DNA of 64,000 nucleotides from Acidimicrobiia bacterium. GTDB taxonomy: Bacteria > Actinomycetota > Acidimicrobiia > Acidimicrobiales > Aldehydirespiratoraceae. Both the position numbers and the translations under genes were made by a program. The notes beneath the pieces were generated by a model. That model ran no database searches. It was not told the DNA's origin and saw nothing but the letters and a program-made list of their open reading frames with translations. Location: positions 1 through 64,000 of the forward strand of contig JAJEJB010000032.1 of assembly GCA_022828135.1 (NCBI GenBank). Reading direction: 5' to 3'. Shown here piece after piece: positions 48,097-57,848 of the stretch; position 1 is the first letter of the stretch; each line of letters begins with the position of its first letter.

Positions 48097-49575
48097 ATGG
48101 AATATTGGGAACGATTATTGGATCCGATCATTCAGGGAGTTGAATTGGACACACCCACGCCCGCTTACTCAATCACAATCAAGGTGTCGCTGGGAAACCG
48201 CCCGGGGACGCTGGGCCGCTTCGCCACTGCCATCGGTGACGCGGGGGGCAACATCGCCGCAATCCCGGGCTTCGAGGCCAAGGGTCCGGTCATCATGCGG
48301 GAGATCGACGTTCTCGCCGAGTCTCCCGACCATGCTCGTCACATAGTCGCCGCCGTCAGCAACCTCGACGGTGTCACCGTGCTCGACTGGTGGGATCGCA
48401 CGTTCCGCCTCCATGAGGGCGGAAAGATAGAGGTCAACGCCCTGTGTTCGGTTGGCGACGCCCACGACCTGGCTATGGCGTACACGCCGGGGGTGGCCCG
48501 TGTGTGCAAGGCGATCCAGCGGGAGCCGATGCTGCGTCACACCCACACGATGGTCAAGAACATCGTGGCCATCGTCACCGACGGAACGGCTGTTCTCGGG
48601 CTGGGGGACATCGGTCCCGCCGCGGCCCTGCCCGTGATGGAAGGCAAGGCCCTGCTGTTCAAGGAGTTCGGCGGGGTCGATGCGTTTCCGGTGTGCCTCG
48701 ACGTGACCACACCCGACGAGCTGGTTGACACCGTGGTACGCATGGCCCCTTCTTTCGGTGGGATCAATCTGGAGGACATAGCCGCTCCCGCTGCCTTCGA
48801 GATTGAAGACAGGCTCATCGAGGCGCTTGATATTCCTGTGTTTCACGACGACCAGCACGGAACAGCCATCGTGACGACGGCTGCGCTCTGGAATGCTCTC
48901 AAGCTTGTCAACAAACAGATCGCCGATGTGTCGGTAGTTATCTCGGGAACGGGCGCGGCCGGTCTGGCTGTTGCAAAGATGCTCCACGATGCCGGAGTCG
49001 GCGAGATAGTGGGCGTCGATCGTGCTGGTGCGATTCATCCAGGTCGCAGCAATCTGAACGACGCCAAGCAGTGGTTCGTGCACCACAGCAATCCGGATGG
49101 CAAGGCCGGATCGCTCTCAGAAGTGATTCGCGGGGCGGATGTGTTCGTGGGACTGTCGGCTCCCGGGCTGCTCAGTGCGGAGGATGTGCGCTCCATGGCG
49201 CACGATCCGATCGTCTTCGCCATGGCGAATCCCGATCCAGAGATACGCCCCGAGGAGGTCGACGGCCTGGCCGCGGTGATGGCCACCGGCAGATCCGACT
49301 TTCCCAATCAGATAAACAACGTTCTGGCCTTTCCCGGCGTGTTCCGGGGGGCACTGGATGCCGGTGCAACGTGCATTACTGAACGGATGAAGGCCGCCGC
49401 GGCCCAGGCCATCGCCGAAGTGATCGGCGACGAGGACCTCGACCGCAACTACATCGTGCCGTCGGTCTTCGATCGGAGGGTCGCCGCCCGGGTGGCGGCC
49501 AGGGTGGCGGCTTGCGCCGTCGCCGAGGGTTGCGTCCGCGCCGTAGCTCCGCCGGTCCCTTCCGACCTGCTCTGA
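48097..49575 (+). CDS. NAD(P)-dependent malic enzyme with N-terminal ACT domain
   Basis: 492 residues. Residues about 20-105 form an ACT domain (AYSITIKVSLGNRPGTLGRFATAI), a small-molecule sensor. The catalytic part has YTPGVARVCK, VTDGTAVLGLGDIGPAAALP, the metal site HDDQHGTAIV and the dinucleotide motif SGTGAAGLAVAKM. Oxidatively decarboxylates malate to pyruvate; the ACT domain suggests allosteric control. The start is uncertain: ATG 48097, or a TTG at 48145 preceded by GGGAG that would still keep the ACT domain. Confidence 0.92.
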   Translation: MEYWERLLDPIIQGVELDTPTPAYSITIKVSLGNRPGTLGRFATAIGDAGGNIAAIPGFEAKGPVIMREIDVLAESPDHARHIVAAVSNLDGVTVLDWWDRTFRLHEGGKIEVNALCSVGDAHDLAMAYTPGVARVCKAIQREPMLRHTHTMVKNIVAIVTDGTAVLGLGDIGPAAALPVMEGKALLFKEFGGVDAFPVCLDVTTPDELVDTVVRMAPSFGGINLEDIAAPAAFEIEDRLIEALDIPVFHDDQHGTAIVTTAALWNALKLVNKQIADVSVVISGTGAAGLAVAKMLHDAGVGEIVGVDRAGAIHPGRSNLNDAKQWFVHHSNPDGKAGSLSEVIRGADVFVGLSAPGLLSAEDVRSMAHDPIVFAMANPDPEIRPEEVDGLAAVMATGRSDFPNQINNVLAFPGVFRGALDAGATCITERMKAAAAQAIAEVIGDEDLDRNYIVPSVFDRRVAARVAARVAACAVAEGCVRAVAPPVPSDLL

Positions 49576-49590
49576 GTGCCCGCCCGGCCT

Positions 49591-51444
49591 CTATCCGCCG
49601 AGGCGGCCGACGTCGCGTACGGCGCCCTTGTCGGCCGACGTGGCCATGGCCGCGTAGGCCTGCAGCGCGGCTGACACCTCGCGCTGGCGGGTCCGAGGCC
49701 TCCAGCCTCCCTGGCGGGCGTCCTCGTCGGCTCGGCGCCGGTCGAGCTCGGCGTCGTCCACCCTGAGGTTCACGGTGCGGTTCGGGATGTCGATGTCGAC
49801 GGTGTCGCCGTCGCGGATCAGCGCGATGGCGCCGCCCTCGGCCGCCTCGGGGGACGCATGGCCGATGGACAGACCCGAGGTGCCGCCTGAGAACCGCCCG
49901 TCGGTGAACAGAGCGCACTCCTTGCCGAGGCCGCGCGACTTGATGTACGACGTCGGGTAGAGCATCTCCTGCATGCCGGGGCCGCCGCGGGGACCCTCGT
50001 ACCGCACGATCACCGCGTCCCCAGCCCTTATCCCGTGCTCTTCGTCAAGGATCCCGTCGCAGGCCTCCTCCTGGCTCTCGAACACCCTGGCCGGTCCCGA
50101 GAACCGCAGGATCGACTCGTCCACACCGGCGGTCTTGATGATGCAGCCGTCGGTGGCGATGTTGCCGTAGAGCACGGCCAGGCCGCCGTCGGCGCTGTAG
50201 GCGTTGTCGAGCGAGCGGATGCAGCCGCCGGCCCTGTCGGTGTCGAGCGTCGGCCACCGCGTCGCCTGGCTGAACGCCTCCTGGGTGGGGATGCCCGCCG
50301 GCCCGGCCCGGAAGAACTCGACGACCTCGCGGGACGGGTCACGCATCACGTCCCACACCTCGAGGGCGTCGGCCAGGGTGGCCGAGTGGACCGTCGGGAC
50401 CGAGGTGTCGAGCAGCCCTCCCCGGTCGAGCTCGCCCAGGATGCCCATTATCCCGCCGGCCCGGTGCACGTCCTCCACGTGGAACTCCTGTGTGGAGGGA
50501 GCCAGCTTGCAGATGTTGGGCGTGCTGCGGCTGAGCCTGTCGATGTCGGCCATGGTGAAGTCCACCTCGCCCTCGCGGGCCGCGGCCAGGATGTGGAGCA
50601 CGGTGTTGGTGGAGCCGCCCATGGCGATGTCGAGCCGCATGGCGTTCTCGAATGCGGTCCTGGAGGCGATCGCGCGAGGCAGCACCGACTCGTCGTCCTT
50701 CTCGTAGTAGCGCCGGGCCAGGTCGACCACCCGCCGGCCCGCCTCGCAGAACAGCTCGCGGCGGTCGGCGTGGGTGGCCAGGACCGTCCCGTTGCCGGGC
50801 AGCGACAGCCCCAGCGCCTCGGTGAGGCAGTTCATGGAGTTGGCGGTGAACATGCCCGAGCAGGATCCGCAGGTGGGGCAGGCCGAGCGCTCCATCTCCA
50901 GCAGGTCCTCGTCGCTGACCGACGAGTCGCCGGCCGAGATCATCGGGTTGATCAGGTCGAGCTTGACGCTCACCCCGGCCAGCTTGGTCTTGCCCGCCTC
51001 CATGGGTCCGCCCGAGACGAACACGGTGGGCACGTTGAGCCGCATGGCCGCGATCAGCATCCCCGGGGTGATCTTGTCGCAGTTGGAGATGCACACGAGC
51101 GCGTCGGCGCAGTGGGCGTTGACCATGTACTCGACGGAGTCGGCGATGAGGTCGCGGCTGGGGAGGCTGTAGAGCATCCCGCCGTGGCCCATGGCGATGC
51201 CGTCGTCCACCGCGATGGTGTTGAACTCCTTGGCCACCCCGCCCGCGGCCGCGATCTCGTCGGCCACCAGCTTGCCGAGGTTGCGCAAGTGGACGTGGCC
51301 CGGCACGAACTGGGTGAACGAGTTGGACACCGCCACGATGGGCTTGTCGAAGTCGTCGTCGGTCATGCCGGTGGCTCGCCACAGGGCGCGGGCGCCGGCC
51401 TGGTTCCGGCCCTGCGTGGTGGTGTGCGATCTCAGCTGCGCCAT
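49591..51444 (-). CDS. ilvD: Dihydroxy-acid dehydratase
   Basis: 617 residues. Third step of valine/isoleucine synthesis and an Fe-S enzyme. Cluster ligands lie in [12 protein letters not shown] and [29 protein letters not shown], then [20 protein letters not shown] complete the family motifs. ATG 51444 follows a TAGTGT -10 by 6 nt, a leaderless start. Confidence 0.96.
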   Translation of the reverse strand: MAQLRSHTTTQGRNQAGARALWRATGMTDDDFDKPIVAVSNSFTQFVPGHVHLRNLGKLVADEIAAAGGVAKEFNTIAVDDGIAMGHGGMLYSLPSRDLIADSVEYMVNAHCADALVCISNCDKITPGMLIAAMRLNVPTVFVSGGPMEAGKTKLAGVSVKLDLINPMISAGDSSVSDEDLLEMERSACPTCGSCSGMFTANSMNCLTEALGLSLPGNGTVLATHADRRELFCEAGRRVVDLARRYYEKDDESVLPRAIASRTAFENAMRLDIAMGGSTNTVLHILAAAREGEVDFTMADIDRLSRSTPNICKLAPSTQEFHVEDVHRAGGIMGILGELDRGGLLDTSVPTVHSATLADALEVWDVMRDPSREVVEFFRAGPAGIPTQEAFSQATRWPTLDTDRAGGCIRSLDNAYSADGGLAVLYGNIATDGCIIKTAGVDESILRFSGPARVFESQEEACDGILDEEHGIRAGDAVIVRYEGPRGGPGMQEMLYPTSYIKSRGLGKECALFTDGRFSGGTSGLSIGHASPEAAEGGAIALIRDGDTVDIDIPNRTVNLRVDDAELDRRRADEDARQGGWRPRTRQREVSAALQAYAAMATSADKGAVRDVGRLGG

Positions 51445-51450
51445 GGATCC

Positions 51451-51456
51451 ACACTA
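51451..51456 (-). promoter_or_regulatory. Putative -10 element of ilvD (leaderless)
   Basis: TAGTGT on the reverse strand, 6 nt before the ilvD ATG. Confidence 0.4.
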
Positions 51457-51505
51457 CCGAACTCTGCTGTGGTGCGTCCCCCGGCGGGCGCTGCTGCTCT
51501 TGAGG

Positions 51506-52819
51506 TCAGTTCTGGGTTGGTCTTGGGTTGGTGGGGGTGAACTCGGCGGGTAGGTGCTTGATGCCGTGGATGAACGCCGACGAGAGCAGTTCGGGCTCGC
51601 CGGTGGCCTCGATGTCGCCGATGCGGGTGAACATCTCCCGGAACATCACCTTGATCTCGCGGCGGGCCAGGTGGGCGCCGAGGCAGTAGTGCGGACCGGG
51701 ACCGCCGTAGCCGACGTGGGAGTTGGGGTCGCGCAGGACGTCGAACTTCAGCGGGTCGTCGAACACCGTCTCGTCCCGGTTGGCGCACAGGTAGTGCATC
51801 ACCACCTGGTCGCCCTCGTCGATCTTGACACCCTCCAGTTCGGTGTCGCACAGGGCGGTGCGGCGCATGTAGGTGACCGGGCTGGCGATGCGCACGATCT
51901 CCTCCACCGCGCTGTGGGCCACGCCCTCGAAGTCCTCGGCCCAGATGCGGCGCTGGTCAGGATTGGCCGTGAGGTACACCAGGCCCCAGCTGATGGCGTT
52001 GCGGGTGGTCTCGTTCCCGGCCACCACCAGCAGGATGAAGAAGCTGGCCAGCTCGGCCCGTGTCAGCCGCTCGCCGTCGACCTCCGCGTTGACGAGGACG
52101 CTGGTCAGATCCTCGGTCTCCGAGCCGACCTTGGACTCGGCCACATCGTCCATGAGCTGGCTCAGGCTCTCCCCCGCGGTGAGGATGGCGGTGATCAGGT
52201 CGCCGAACTCGGGCACGTACTCCTCGTCGGCCGCGCCCAGGATGATGTTGGACTGGTCGAACACGAAGTCGTGGTGGGAGGACGGGATCCCCATCAGGTC
52301 GCACACGATGCGCAGCGGCAGCCGGGCGGCCACGTCGGTGACGAAGTCGCACTCGCCTCGCTCGCACACCTCGTCCATGATCATCGAGGCCTGGTCCTGG
52401 ACCGAGTCCTCCAGCCGGGCCAGCATCCGGGGGGTGAAACCGGCCGACACCAGCCGTCGCAGCCGGGCGTGGCGGGGGTCGTCCATGGCGATGATGGAGT
52501 TGAAGTACTCGTTGAACTCCGGCGGGAAGTCGTTGATGGTGACTCCCCGGGCCGACGAGTAGATCTGCGGGTTGCGCGACACCTCCAGGATGGGAGCGTG
52601 CCGGGGCACGACCCAGGCGCCCGGCGTCTTGATGCCCGCCAGTTCGTCCACGAACTGGAATCCGGGAAAGAACGTGAGCGGCTGGGAGCGGAGCCTCGCC
52701 AGGTCCTCCTCCACCTCGTCGCGGTGCCGCCGCCAGAAGACGTTGTGGATCGGGTTGTGAGGATCCGCCTTGTCGGCCGGCGGGGGCTTGGTGGAGGGCC
52801 CGGGGGTGACAACGGTCAT
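51506..52819 (-). CDS. Cytochrome P450 (CYP125/CYP142-like group)
   Basis: 437 residues, soluble bacterial type. I-helix oxygen motif AGNET (267-271), ExxR E307-R310 (EEIVR), heme loop GGPGPHYCLGAHLARRE with the thiolate Cys379. Overall wording is close to actinobacterial sterol side-chain and lipid P450s, an assignment from memory that was not tested. It needs ferredoxin and reductase partners, which are not in the window. First P450 of the redox cluster. The start is the ATG at 52819. Confidence 0.92.
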   Translation of the reverse strand: MTVVTPGPSTKPPPADKADPHNPIHNVFWRRHRDEVEEDLARLRSQPLTFFPGFQFVDELAGIKTPGAWVVPRHAPILEVSRNPQIYSSARGVTINDFPPEFNEYFNSIIAMDDPRHARLRRLVSAGFTPRMLARLEDSVQDQASMIMDEVCERGECDFVTDVAARLPLRIVCDLMGIPSSHHDFVFDQSNIILGAADEEYVPEFGDLITAILTAGESLSQLMDDVAESKVGSETEDLTSVLVNAEVDGERLTRAELASFFILLVVAGNETTRNAISWGLVYLTANPDQRRIWAEDFEGVAHSAVEEIVRIASPVTYMRRTALCDTELEGVKIDEGDQVVMHYLCANRDETVFDDPLKFDVLRDPNSHVGYGGPGPHYCLGAHLARREIKVMFREMFTRIGDIEATGEPELLSSAFIHGIKHLPAEFTPTNPRPTQN

Positions 52820-52873
52820 GGCATCACGATGGTGGGCGGTCCGCCGCTCGGGGCGTCCGCGCTTGCACTCTAG

Positions 52874-52946
52874 TGGTCGGGCGCGGCGTCGATCCGCGGA
52901 CCTTCCGCTTTTCAGGCGGACGCTCTGCCAACTGAGCTACCCGACC
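52874..52946 (-). tRNA. tRNA-Phe (GAA)
   Basis: 73 nt. Acceptor GGTCGGG/CCCGACC; anticodon stem TCCGC/GCGGA with loop CTGAAAA, anticodon GAA; T arm with GGATCGACGCC. Discriminator A; CCA not encoded. Last of a Glu-Asp-Phe array in transcription order. Confidence 0.95.
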
Positions 52947-52978
52947 GGGGGTTGCCACCGCCCCGGAGGGCGGCAACG

Positions 52979-53053
52979 CGGTCCTGACGGGATTTGAACC
53001 CGCGGCCTCCACCTTGACAGGGTGGCGATCACTCCAGACTGATCTACAGGACC
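52979..53053 (-). tRNA. tRNA-Asp (GTC)
   Basis: 75 nt. Acceptor GGTCCTG/CAGGACC; anticodon stem CCACC/GGTGG with loop CTGTCAA, anticodon GTC; T arm GGTTCAAATCC. CCA not encoded. Confidence 0.95.
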
Positions 53054-53108
53054 GGGTGCACGACGAGCGTGCGGACCCGGAAACGCTAGCGAGCCGTCCT
53101 GATCCTCG

Positions 53109-53181
53109 CACCCCCAACGGGATTCGAACCCGTGTTACCGGCGTGAAAGGCCGGCGTCCTAGGCCGCTGGACGATGGGGGC
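53109..53181 (-). tRNA. tRNA-Glu (TTC)
   Basis: 73 nt. Acceptor GCCCCCA pairs with TGGGGGT (first pair G-U); anticodon stem CCGGC/GCCGG with loop CTTTCAC, anticodon TTC; T arm GGTTCGAATCC. First gene of the array. Confidence 0.95.
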
Positions 53182-53316
53182 CCGCCGGCCGTCGCCGACC
53201 CGCTCAGGCTACCGGCCGCAACACAGCGTCTCCGCACCTGCGAAGTAGACTCACCTCGTGCTGCGCAGGGTGGGAACGACTACCATCCGCAGCGTGGACA
53301 TGAGGATCAACTCTCG

Positions 53317-55341
53317 ATGAATACCACAAGCGGTGTGATGACCAAGCCGCTGAGCCTGATCGACGAACTCGTCCTGACGCTCCTCAACGAGGAGAGCGGC
53401 TACTTCCGCCAAGTTCCGGGCTGGAACCTGAACTGTGCCGTCGTCGGCGCGGCCCTGGCCGAACTGTCGCTCATGGCCCGTATCGACACCGACATGGAGT
53501 CCCTGATCCTCCTGGACGGGACCGCGACCGGCGATCCCGCGCTCGACCCCATCCTCTACCGGATCGCGTCCGAGCCGGCCCAGCGCAACGCCCAGTACTG
53601 GATCGAGCGGCTCGCTCCCCATGCGGAGTCGATCATCGACATGACTCTGGACCACTTGTGCCATCTGAAGATCCTGCAGCATCACGACGGCGACTTCTGG
53701 TCGCTGGCCGGGTCCGCATGGAGGATGGGAGTCCACACCGGATCCGAGGTGGGCACGGCCGTCGAGCACGTCAAGACCCGTATCAGCAAGGCCATCTTCA
53801 ACAACGAGATCCCGGACCCGAGAGACATCATCATCATCTGTCTCATCGACACCTGCGACGTCCTGCGGTTCATCTTCGAACTCGACGAGGAGTCCGAGCA
53901 GCGGGTCGAGGACATCAGCAGGATGGACCTGATCGGGCGGGCCATCGCCGATGCCGTCGGGCAGAACATCACCGCGCGGTTGTTCAGGCAGACCGCCCTG
54001 ACCAAGCAGATACCCGTCATCCCGCTGCGGCGGCTGTTGCGCAGCAAGCATGTCCGCACCCGCAACCTGCCCGCGTTCTTCGCGGAGCTCCAGCAGGAGT
54101 TCGGCCCGGTCTTCGAGATCAAGCCGCCCTTCGCTCAGGACATGATCTGTCTCGTGGGCCCGGAGACGAATCACTGGGTGCATCGTCACGGCCGCATGCA
54201 CCTGAGAGCCAGGGACTATCTGGAGGACTTCGAGAAGGTCTACGGCGGGGTGGGGCTGCTGCCCGCGCTCGATGGCGCCGACCACTTCCGGTATCGAAAG
54301 TCGATCCAACCTGCGTACTCGCGCACCAGGCTGGAGGAACAGCTGGGCGATTTCCTCTCCCACGCACGGAACGAGATAGCAACCTGGAGGGTCGGGGACA
54401 CCCGTTCTGCGGTGGACATGTGCCGCAAGCTGATCAACGCCACGATGTCGCCGCTGTCGGTCGGCATCGACTCGCAGGACATCGTCGATGACATGCACAA
54501 GTTCAAGGACCGCGCCCTCAAGACGCACATCGGTAGGACCCTGCCCAAGTTCATGCTGAAGACCCCGAGCATGAGGCGCAGGTCGAAGCTGGTGGGCGAG
54601 GTGGTGGAGCGGGTACTCCATGGCCATACACCCGCCCAGCGGGCCGGATGTCCGCGGGACCTGGCCGACGACCTGTTGACCATGCACAACAACGATCGGC
54701 AGTTCCTGCCGGAGTCGAATCTGCGGTTCGTGCTCTCGGCTCCGCTGATCGCCAGCATGTACGTCGGCGACCAGCTCAGCTTCATCGTCTACAACATGCT
54801 GGCGCAGCCGGAGTTCTACGACAAGATCCGTGATGAAGCCGATGCCGTGTTCGCCGGCGGCGACCCGGACCGCGAGACGCTCACCGGTCCGACGACCGAC
54901 GTCACCCGCCGGTTCATCATGGAATGCATGCGCCTCTACCCGATCGTCCCGCTGTCGGTCCGGAACGTGGCCAACGCCTGCGAGGTCGAGGGCTACGAAC
55001 TGCCGGAGGGGAGGCGCGTCTTCATCATCCAGACAGCCACGCACTACATGGAAAACCTCTTCCCCGATCCCTTCAAGTTCGACATCGACCGCTATGTGGC
55101 GCCCCGCAAGGAGCATGTCGGCACCGGGTACGCCCCCTACGGCTTGGGCACCCACACCTGCCTCGGCGCCCGGCTGACCGAGATGTACCTGGCCACCAAC
55201 CTGATGCTGATGGCGCACCACTTCGAACTCGAGATCGCCCCCAAGAACTACAAGCTGAAGATCAGCCCGTTCCCGTCGATGTCACCCAACAAGAAGCTGA
55301 AGTTCCACATCTCCGAGCGGAGGCGCGAGCTACCCGTCTGA
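53317..55341 (+). CDS. Fusion protein: N-terminal GPP34 domain and C-terminal cytochrome P450
   Basis: 674 residues. Residues about 8-225 match the GPP34/GOLPH3 domain: SLIDELVLTLLNEESGYF, then AVVGAALAELSLMARI, DPILYRIASE and a late DPRDIIIICLIDTCDVLRFIF. In eukaryotes this fold binds phosphatidylinositol-4-phosphate on membranes. Residues about 245-665 are a P450: ExxR E536-R539 (ECMRLYP) and heme loop PYGLGTHTCLG with Cys615. The I-helix AGx(D/E)T(T/S) motif reads VGDQLS (483-488), so the usual oxygen-activating Thr is missing. Start ATG 53317; longer readings enter the tRNA genes. The 3' end overlaps the MMPL gene by 12 bp. The domain presumably holds the P450 at a membrane (inference). 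Confidence 0.85.
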   Translation: MNTTSGVMTKPLSLIDELVLTLLNEESGYFRQVPGWNLNCAVVGAALAELSLMARIDTDMESLILLDGTATGDPALDPILYRIASEPAQRNAQYWIERLAPHAESIIDMTLDHLCHLKILQHHDGDFWSLAGSAWRMGVHTGSEVGTAVEHVKTRISKAIFNNEIPDPRDIIIICLIDTCDVLRFIFELDEESEQRVEDISRMDLIGRAIADAVGQNITARLFRQTALTKQIPVIPLRRLLRSKHVRTRNLPAFFAELQQEFGPVFEIKPPFAQDMICLVGPETNHWVHRHGRMHLRARDYLEDFEKVYGGVGLLPALDGADHFRYRKSIQPAYSRTRLEEQLGDFLSHARNEIATWRVGDTRSAVDMCRKLINATMSPLSVGIDSQDIVDDMHKFKDRALKTHIGRTLPKFMLKTPSMRRRSKLVGEVVERVLHGHTPAQRAGCPRDLADDLLTMHNNDRQFLPESNLRFVLSAPLIASMYVGDQLSFIVYNMLAQPEFYDKIRDEADAVFAGGDPDRETLTGPTTDVTRRFIMECMRLYPIVPLSVRNVANACEVEGYELPEGRRVFIIQTATHYMENLFPDPFKFDIDRYVAPRKEHVGTGYAPYGLGTHTCLGARLTEMYLATNLMLMAHHFELEIAPKNYKLKISPFPSMSPNKKLKFHISERRRELPV

Positions 55342-57816
55342 AGCGCCCTCTCGGGTGGCGTGGCGCTGATGTATCTCCTCGACCGCCACGTCCAGGTCGT
55401 CCCACATGCGCTGCACGGTCGAGCGCAGGCGCATGTTCTCGTAGGCGCCCCACACGGTCATCGCAGGCGGTACCACCAGGATTGCAACGAGCAGCGAGTA
55501 CGCGATGGAGATGGCGGCGGTCACGCCGAACTGCTGGATCCCGGCCAGCGGCGAGAACATCAGCACACCGAACCCGAGCGCCGTCGTCAGCGCGGAGCCC
55601 AGCAGCGCCGACCCGGTGGTCGCCAGCGTTCGCACCGCCGCTTCCTCCGGGTTGCGCACCCGGGCGAACTCCTCCCGGTAGCGATGGATCACGTGGATGG
55701 TGTAGTCCACGCCGATCCCGATGGAGAGGGCGGTGATGATCGAGGTGATCAGCCCGTAGGGGATGTCCAGCAGCGCCATCGTGCCCAGGATCCAGATGAG
55801 GACGAGCACGATCGGCCCGACGGCGATGGCCCCGAGGGTGGGCCGGCGCAGCGTGACCCAGAAGAAGAGGACGAGGATGCCGAGGGCGACGGCCACGGTC
55901 GAGCTGATGGCCTCCGTCTGGCGGGATGTGATCTGGTCGGTGACCGTGACCGACAGGACGCTCGTCGAGGTCACGGTGATGGCGTCGTCGTCGCCTGACC
56001 ACAGCGCTTCGATCTCCTCCTGGAGCACCGCGGTGGCTCCGGGGTCATCGGTGTAGGTCGGGAACTGCAGCAGGATGGCGTCGATGCCGGCGGGATTGTT
56101 GGCCAGGACGTGGCTAAGGGCCGGATCCATCGCATCGAGCCTGTGCAGGAGCAGTCGCATCGACATCGGATCGAGCTGAACTCCGGCCGACGCCTCGGAG
56201 AAGATCGCGGCCAGGTCGGCGTCGTACTTGTCGCCGGGCTGCCCGCTGTCGTTGGTCCAGTCGTTCAGGAGCGACACGTAGTTCGTCTCCATCGGCCCCG
56301 TGGCCGCCCGGGGGCGCCGCTGCGGGTCCGCGAAGGCGTCGGTGAGCTCCTGCACGTTCAGCAGCGTGCGGGTCTCGGTGGCCTCCGCTCTCACGAGCAC
56401 GCTGGCCAGCTCCGTGGACCCCCCGACGGCCGCGTCGAGGGTCTCAAGGTCGTCCATCACGGTCCCGCCGCGGGGCAGGATCTCGCGGATGCTGAATTCC
56501 GAGTGGAGTCCCGTGGCCGCGATCCCCATCCCGATGGTCACCGCCAGCACAGCGATGAGGTAGGGCGCCGGCCGGCGGGCCACGCTCCCACCGAGCAGCT
56601 TGGCCACCCGCTCGATCCCGGGCAGCGCGCCCGAGACTGGCCGGGCCGGCCGCAGCTTGCCGCGGGCCTCGCGTCGCCGGTCGATGATCGTCCGTCCGGC
56701 CGGGACCAGCGTGAGCATCACGATCAGGCTCAATCCGACCCCGAGCCCGGCGACGATGCCGAAGTCGCCGATCACGTCGATCGGGGAGAACAGGGTGGCC
56801 AGGAAGCTCGCGATCGTGGTGACGGCGGCCAGTGTGAGCGGCACGGCGACGTTGCGCAGTCCCGTCCGGACCGCCTGGATCACCGGCTCGCCCTCGACTC
56901 TCTGCTCGCGGTAGTGCGACACGGCCTGGATCGCATAGTCGACCGTGAGGCTGATCACGATGATCGGCACCATCGCGGTGAGCGAGCTCGGAGGACCGAT
57001 CCAGCCCAGCGCGTCCGGCCCGAGCCAGCCCTCCGCCCCGACGATCCAGACCAGCGAGAAGACCAGGCCCGTGAGCGTGAGCAGCAGATCGGACAGCGTC
57101 CTCAGGAACAGCACGATCAGCGCTGCGATCAGCAGCAGGGCCAGCCCGACCAGTTGCCCCATCCCCGTCTCGATGGCGTCCTTGTACTCGTCCTCGATCA
57201 CGATGGTCGAGAGGCTGCTGACTCGCAGGGGGCCGGCCGAGTCGGCCGCCAACTCGTCGATCCTCCTCTCGACGTCCTGGACTCTGGTGTCGCCCGTGTC
57301 GGTCAGGCGGATGTTGGCGATGTGGATGGTCGTGCCGTCCGTGTCGCTCCCGCCCATCGCGGCCAGTGCCCCTCCGATCTCAGGGACGCTGAGGACGGAG
57401 TCGATCTCGGCCTGGGTGGCCGAAGCGGCGTCGATCCCGCCCAGCGCCTCGATCACCAGTGTGGGCGCGACGATCGGATCGGCCGGTGCCAGCAGCTCCG
57501 CCACGCCCGGGCTGGCCAGGATGCTGTCGAGGAGGGCGTCCATCTGGGCGAGCCCTCCCGGGGTGAGTGCTTCGCCGCGGAATACCAGCGTCACCACGCT
57601 CACGTCGCCGGACTCACCGAAGAACTCGTCCAGTTCCTCCACTGCAGTGGCGATGGCGCTCCCCGGGGGAAGGAACGCCACCGATGCTCCCTCGACCGGA
57701 GGCAGGCGCTTGGTCATCCCAGCGGCCAGCGCGACGGTGACCAGCAGGAGGACGATGATCGTGATGTACGGGCGGGCCGTGACCAGCCGGCTGAACCTGT
57801 CGAGCAGGCGGCTCAT
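55330..57816 (-). CDS. MMPL/RND-family transporter (HAE3 / sterol- or hopanoid-exporter-like)
   Basis: 828 residues with the duplicated RND plan: an N-terminal helix, a large outer loop (about 40-200), a block of helices (210-370), then a second helix, loop and block. VPIIVISLTVDYAIQAVSHYREQR and ALSIGIGVDYTIHVIHRYREEF are the paired helix-4 motifs, each with a conserved Asp for proton coupling. It should move a hydrophobic molecule. Neighbouring P450s, Rieske oxygenase and flavoprotein suggest that it handles their product. A TACAGT -10 lies 8 nt before the ATG. Confidence 0.88.
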   Translation of the reverse strand: MSRLLDRFSRLVTARPYITIIVLLLVTVALAAGMTKRLPPVEGASVAFLPPGSAIATAVEELDEFFGESGDVSVVTLVFRGEALTPGGLAQMDALLDSILASPGVAELLAPADPIVAPTLVIEALGGIDAASATQAEIDSVLSVPEIGGALAAMGGSDTDGTTIHIANIRLTDTGDTRVQDVERRIDELAADSAGPLRVSSLSTIVIEDEYKDAIETGMGQLVGLALLLIAALIVLFLRTLSDLLLTLTGLVFSLVWIVGAEGWLGPDALGWIGPPSSLTAMVPIIVISLTVDYAIQAVSHYREQRVEGEPVIQAVRTGLRNVAVPLTLAAVTTIASFLATLFSPIDVIGDFGIVAGLGVGLSLIVMLTLVPAGRTIIDRRREARGKLRPARPVSGALPGIERVAKLLGGSVARRPAPYLIAVLAVTIGMGIAATGLHSEFSIREILPRGGTVMDDLETLDAAVGGSTELASVLVRAEATETRTLLNVQELTDAFADPQRRPRAATGPMETNYVSLLNDWTNDSGQPGDKYDADLAAIFSEASAGVQLDPMSMRLLLHRLDAMDPALSHVLANNPAGIDAILLQFPTYTDDPGATAVLQEEIEALWSGDDDAITVTSTSVLSVTVTDQITSRQTEAISSTVAVALGILVLFFWVTLRRPTLGAIAVGPIVLVLIWILGTMALLDIPYGLITSIITALSIGIGVDYTIHVIHRYREEFARVRNPEEAAVRTLATTGSALLGSALTTALGFGVLMFSPLAGIQQFGVTAAISIAYSLLVAILVVPPAMTVWGAYENMRLRSTVQRMWDDLDVAVEEIHQRHATREGASDG

Positions 57817-57824
57817 GGCGCGTC

Positions 57825-57830
57825 ACTGTA
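57825..57830 (-). promoter_or_regulatory. Putative -10 element of the MMPL gene (leaderless)
   Basis: TACAGT on the reverse strand, 8 nt before the ATG at 57816. It would allow transcription apart from the upstream P450 gene. Confidence 0.4.
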
Positions 57831-57848
57831 CCTTCCGGGCGCTGCCCG

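Noticed and set aside
53014-53316. N-terminal extension of the GPP34-P450 gene
   Set aside because: The open frame continues upstream only by reading through the tRNA-Asp and tRNA-Glu genes on the opposite strand.
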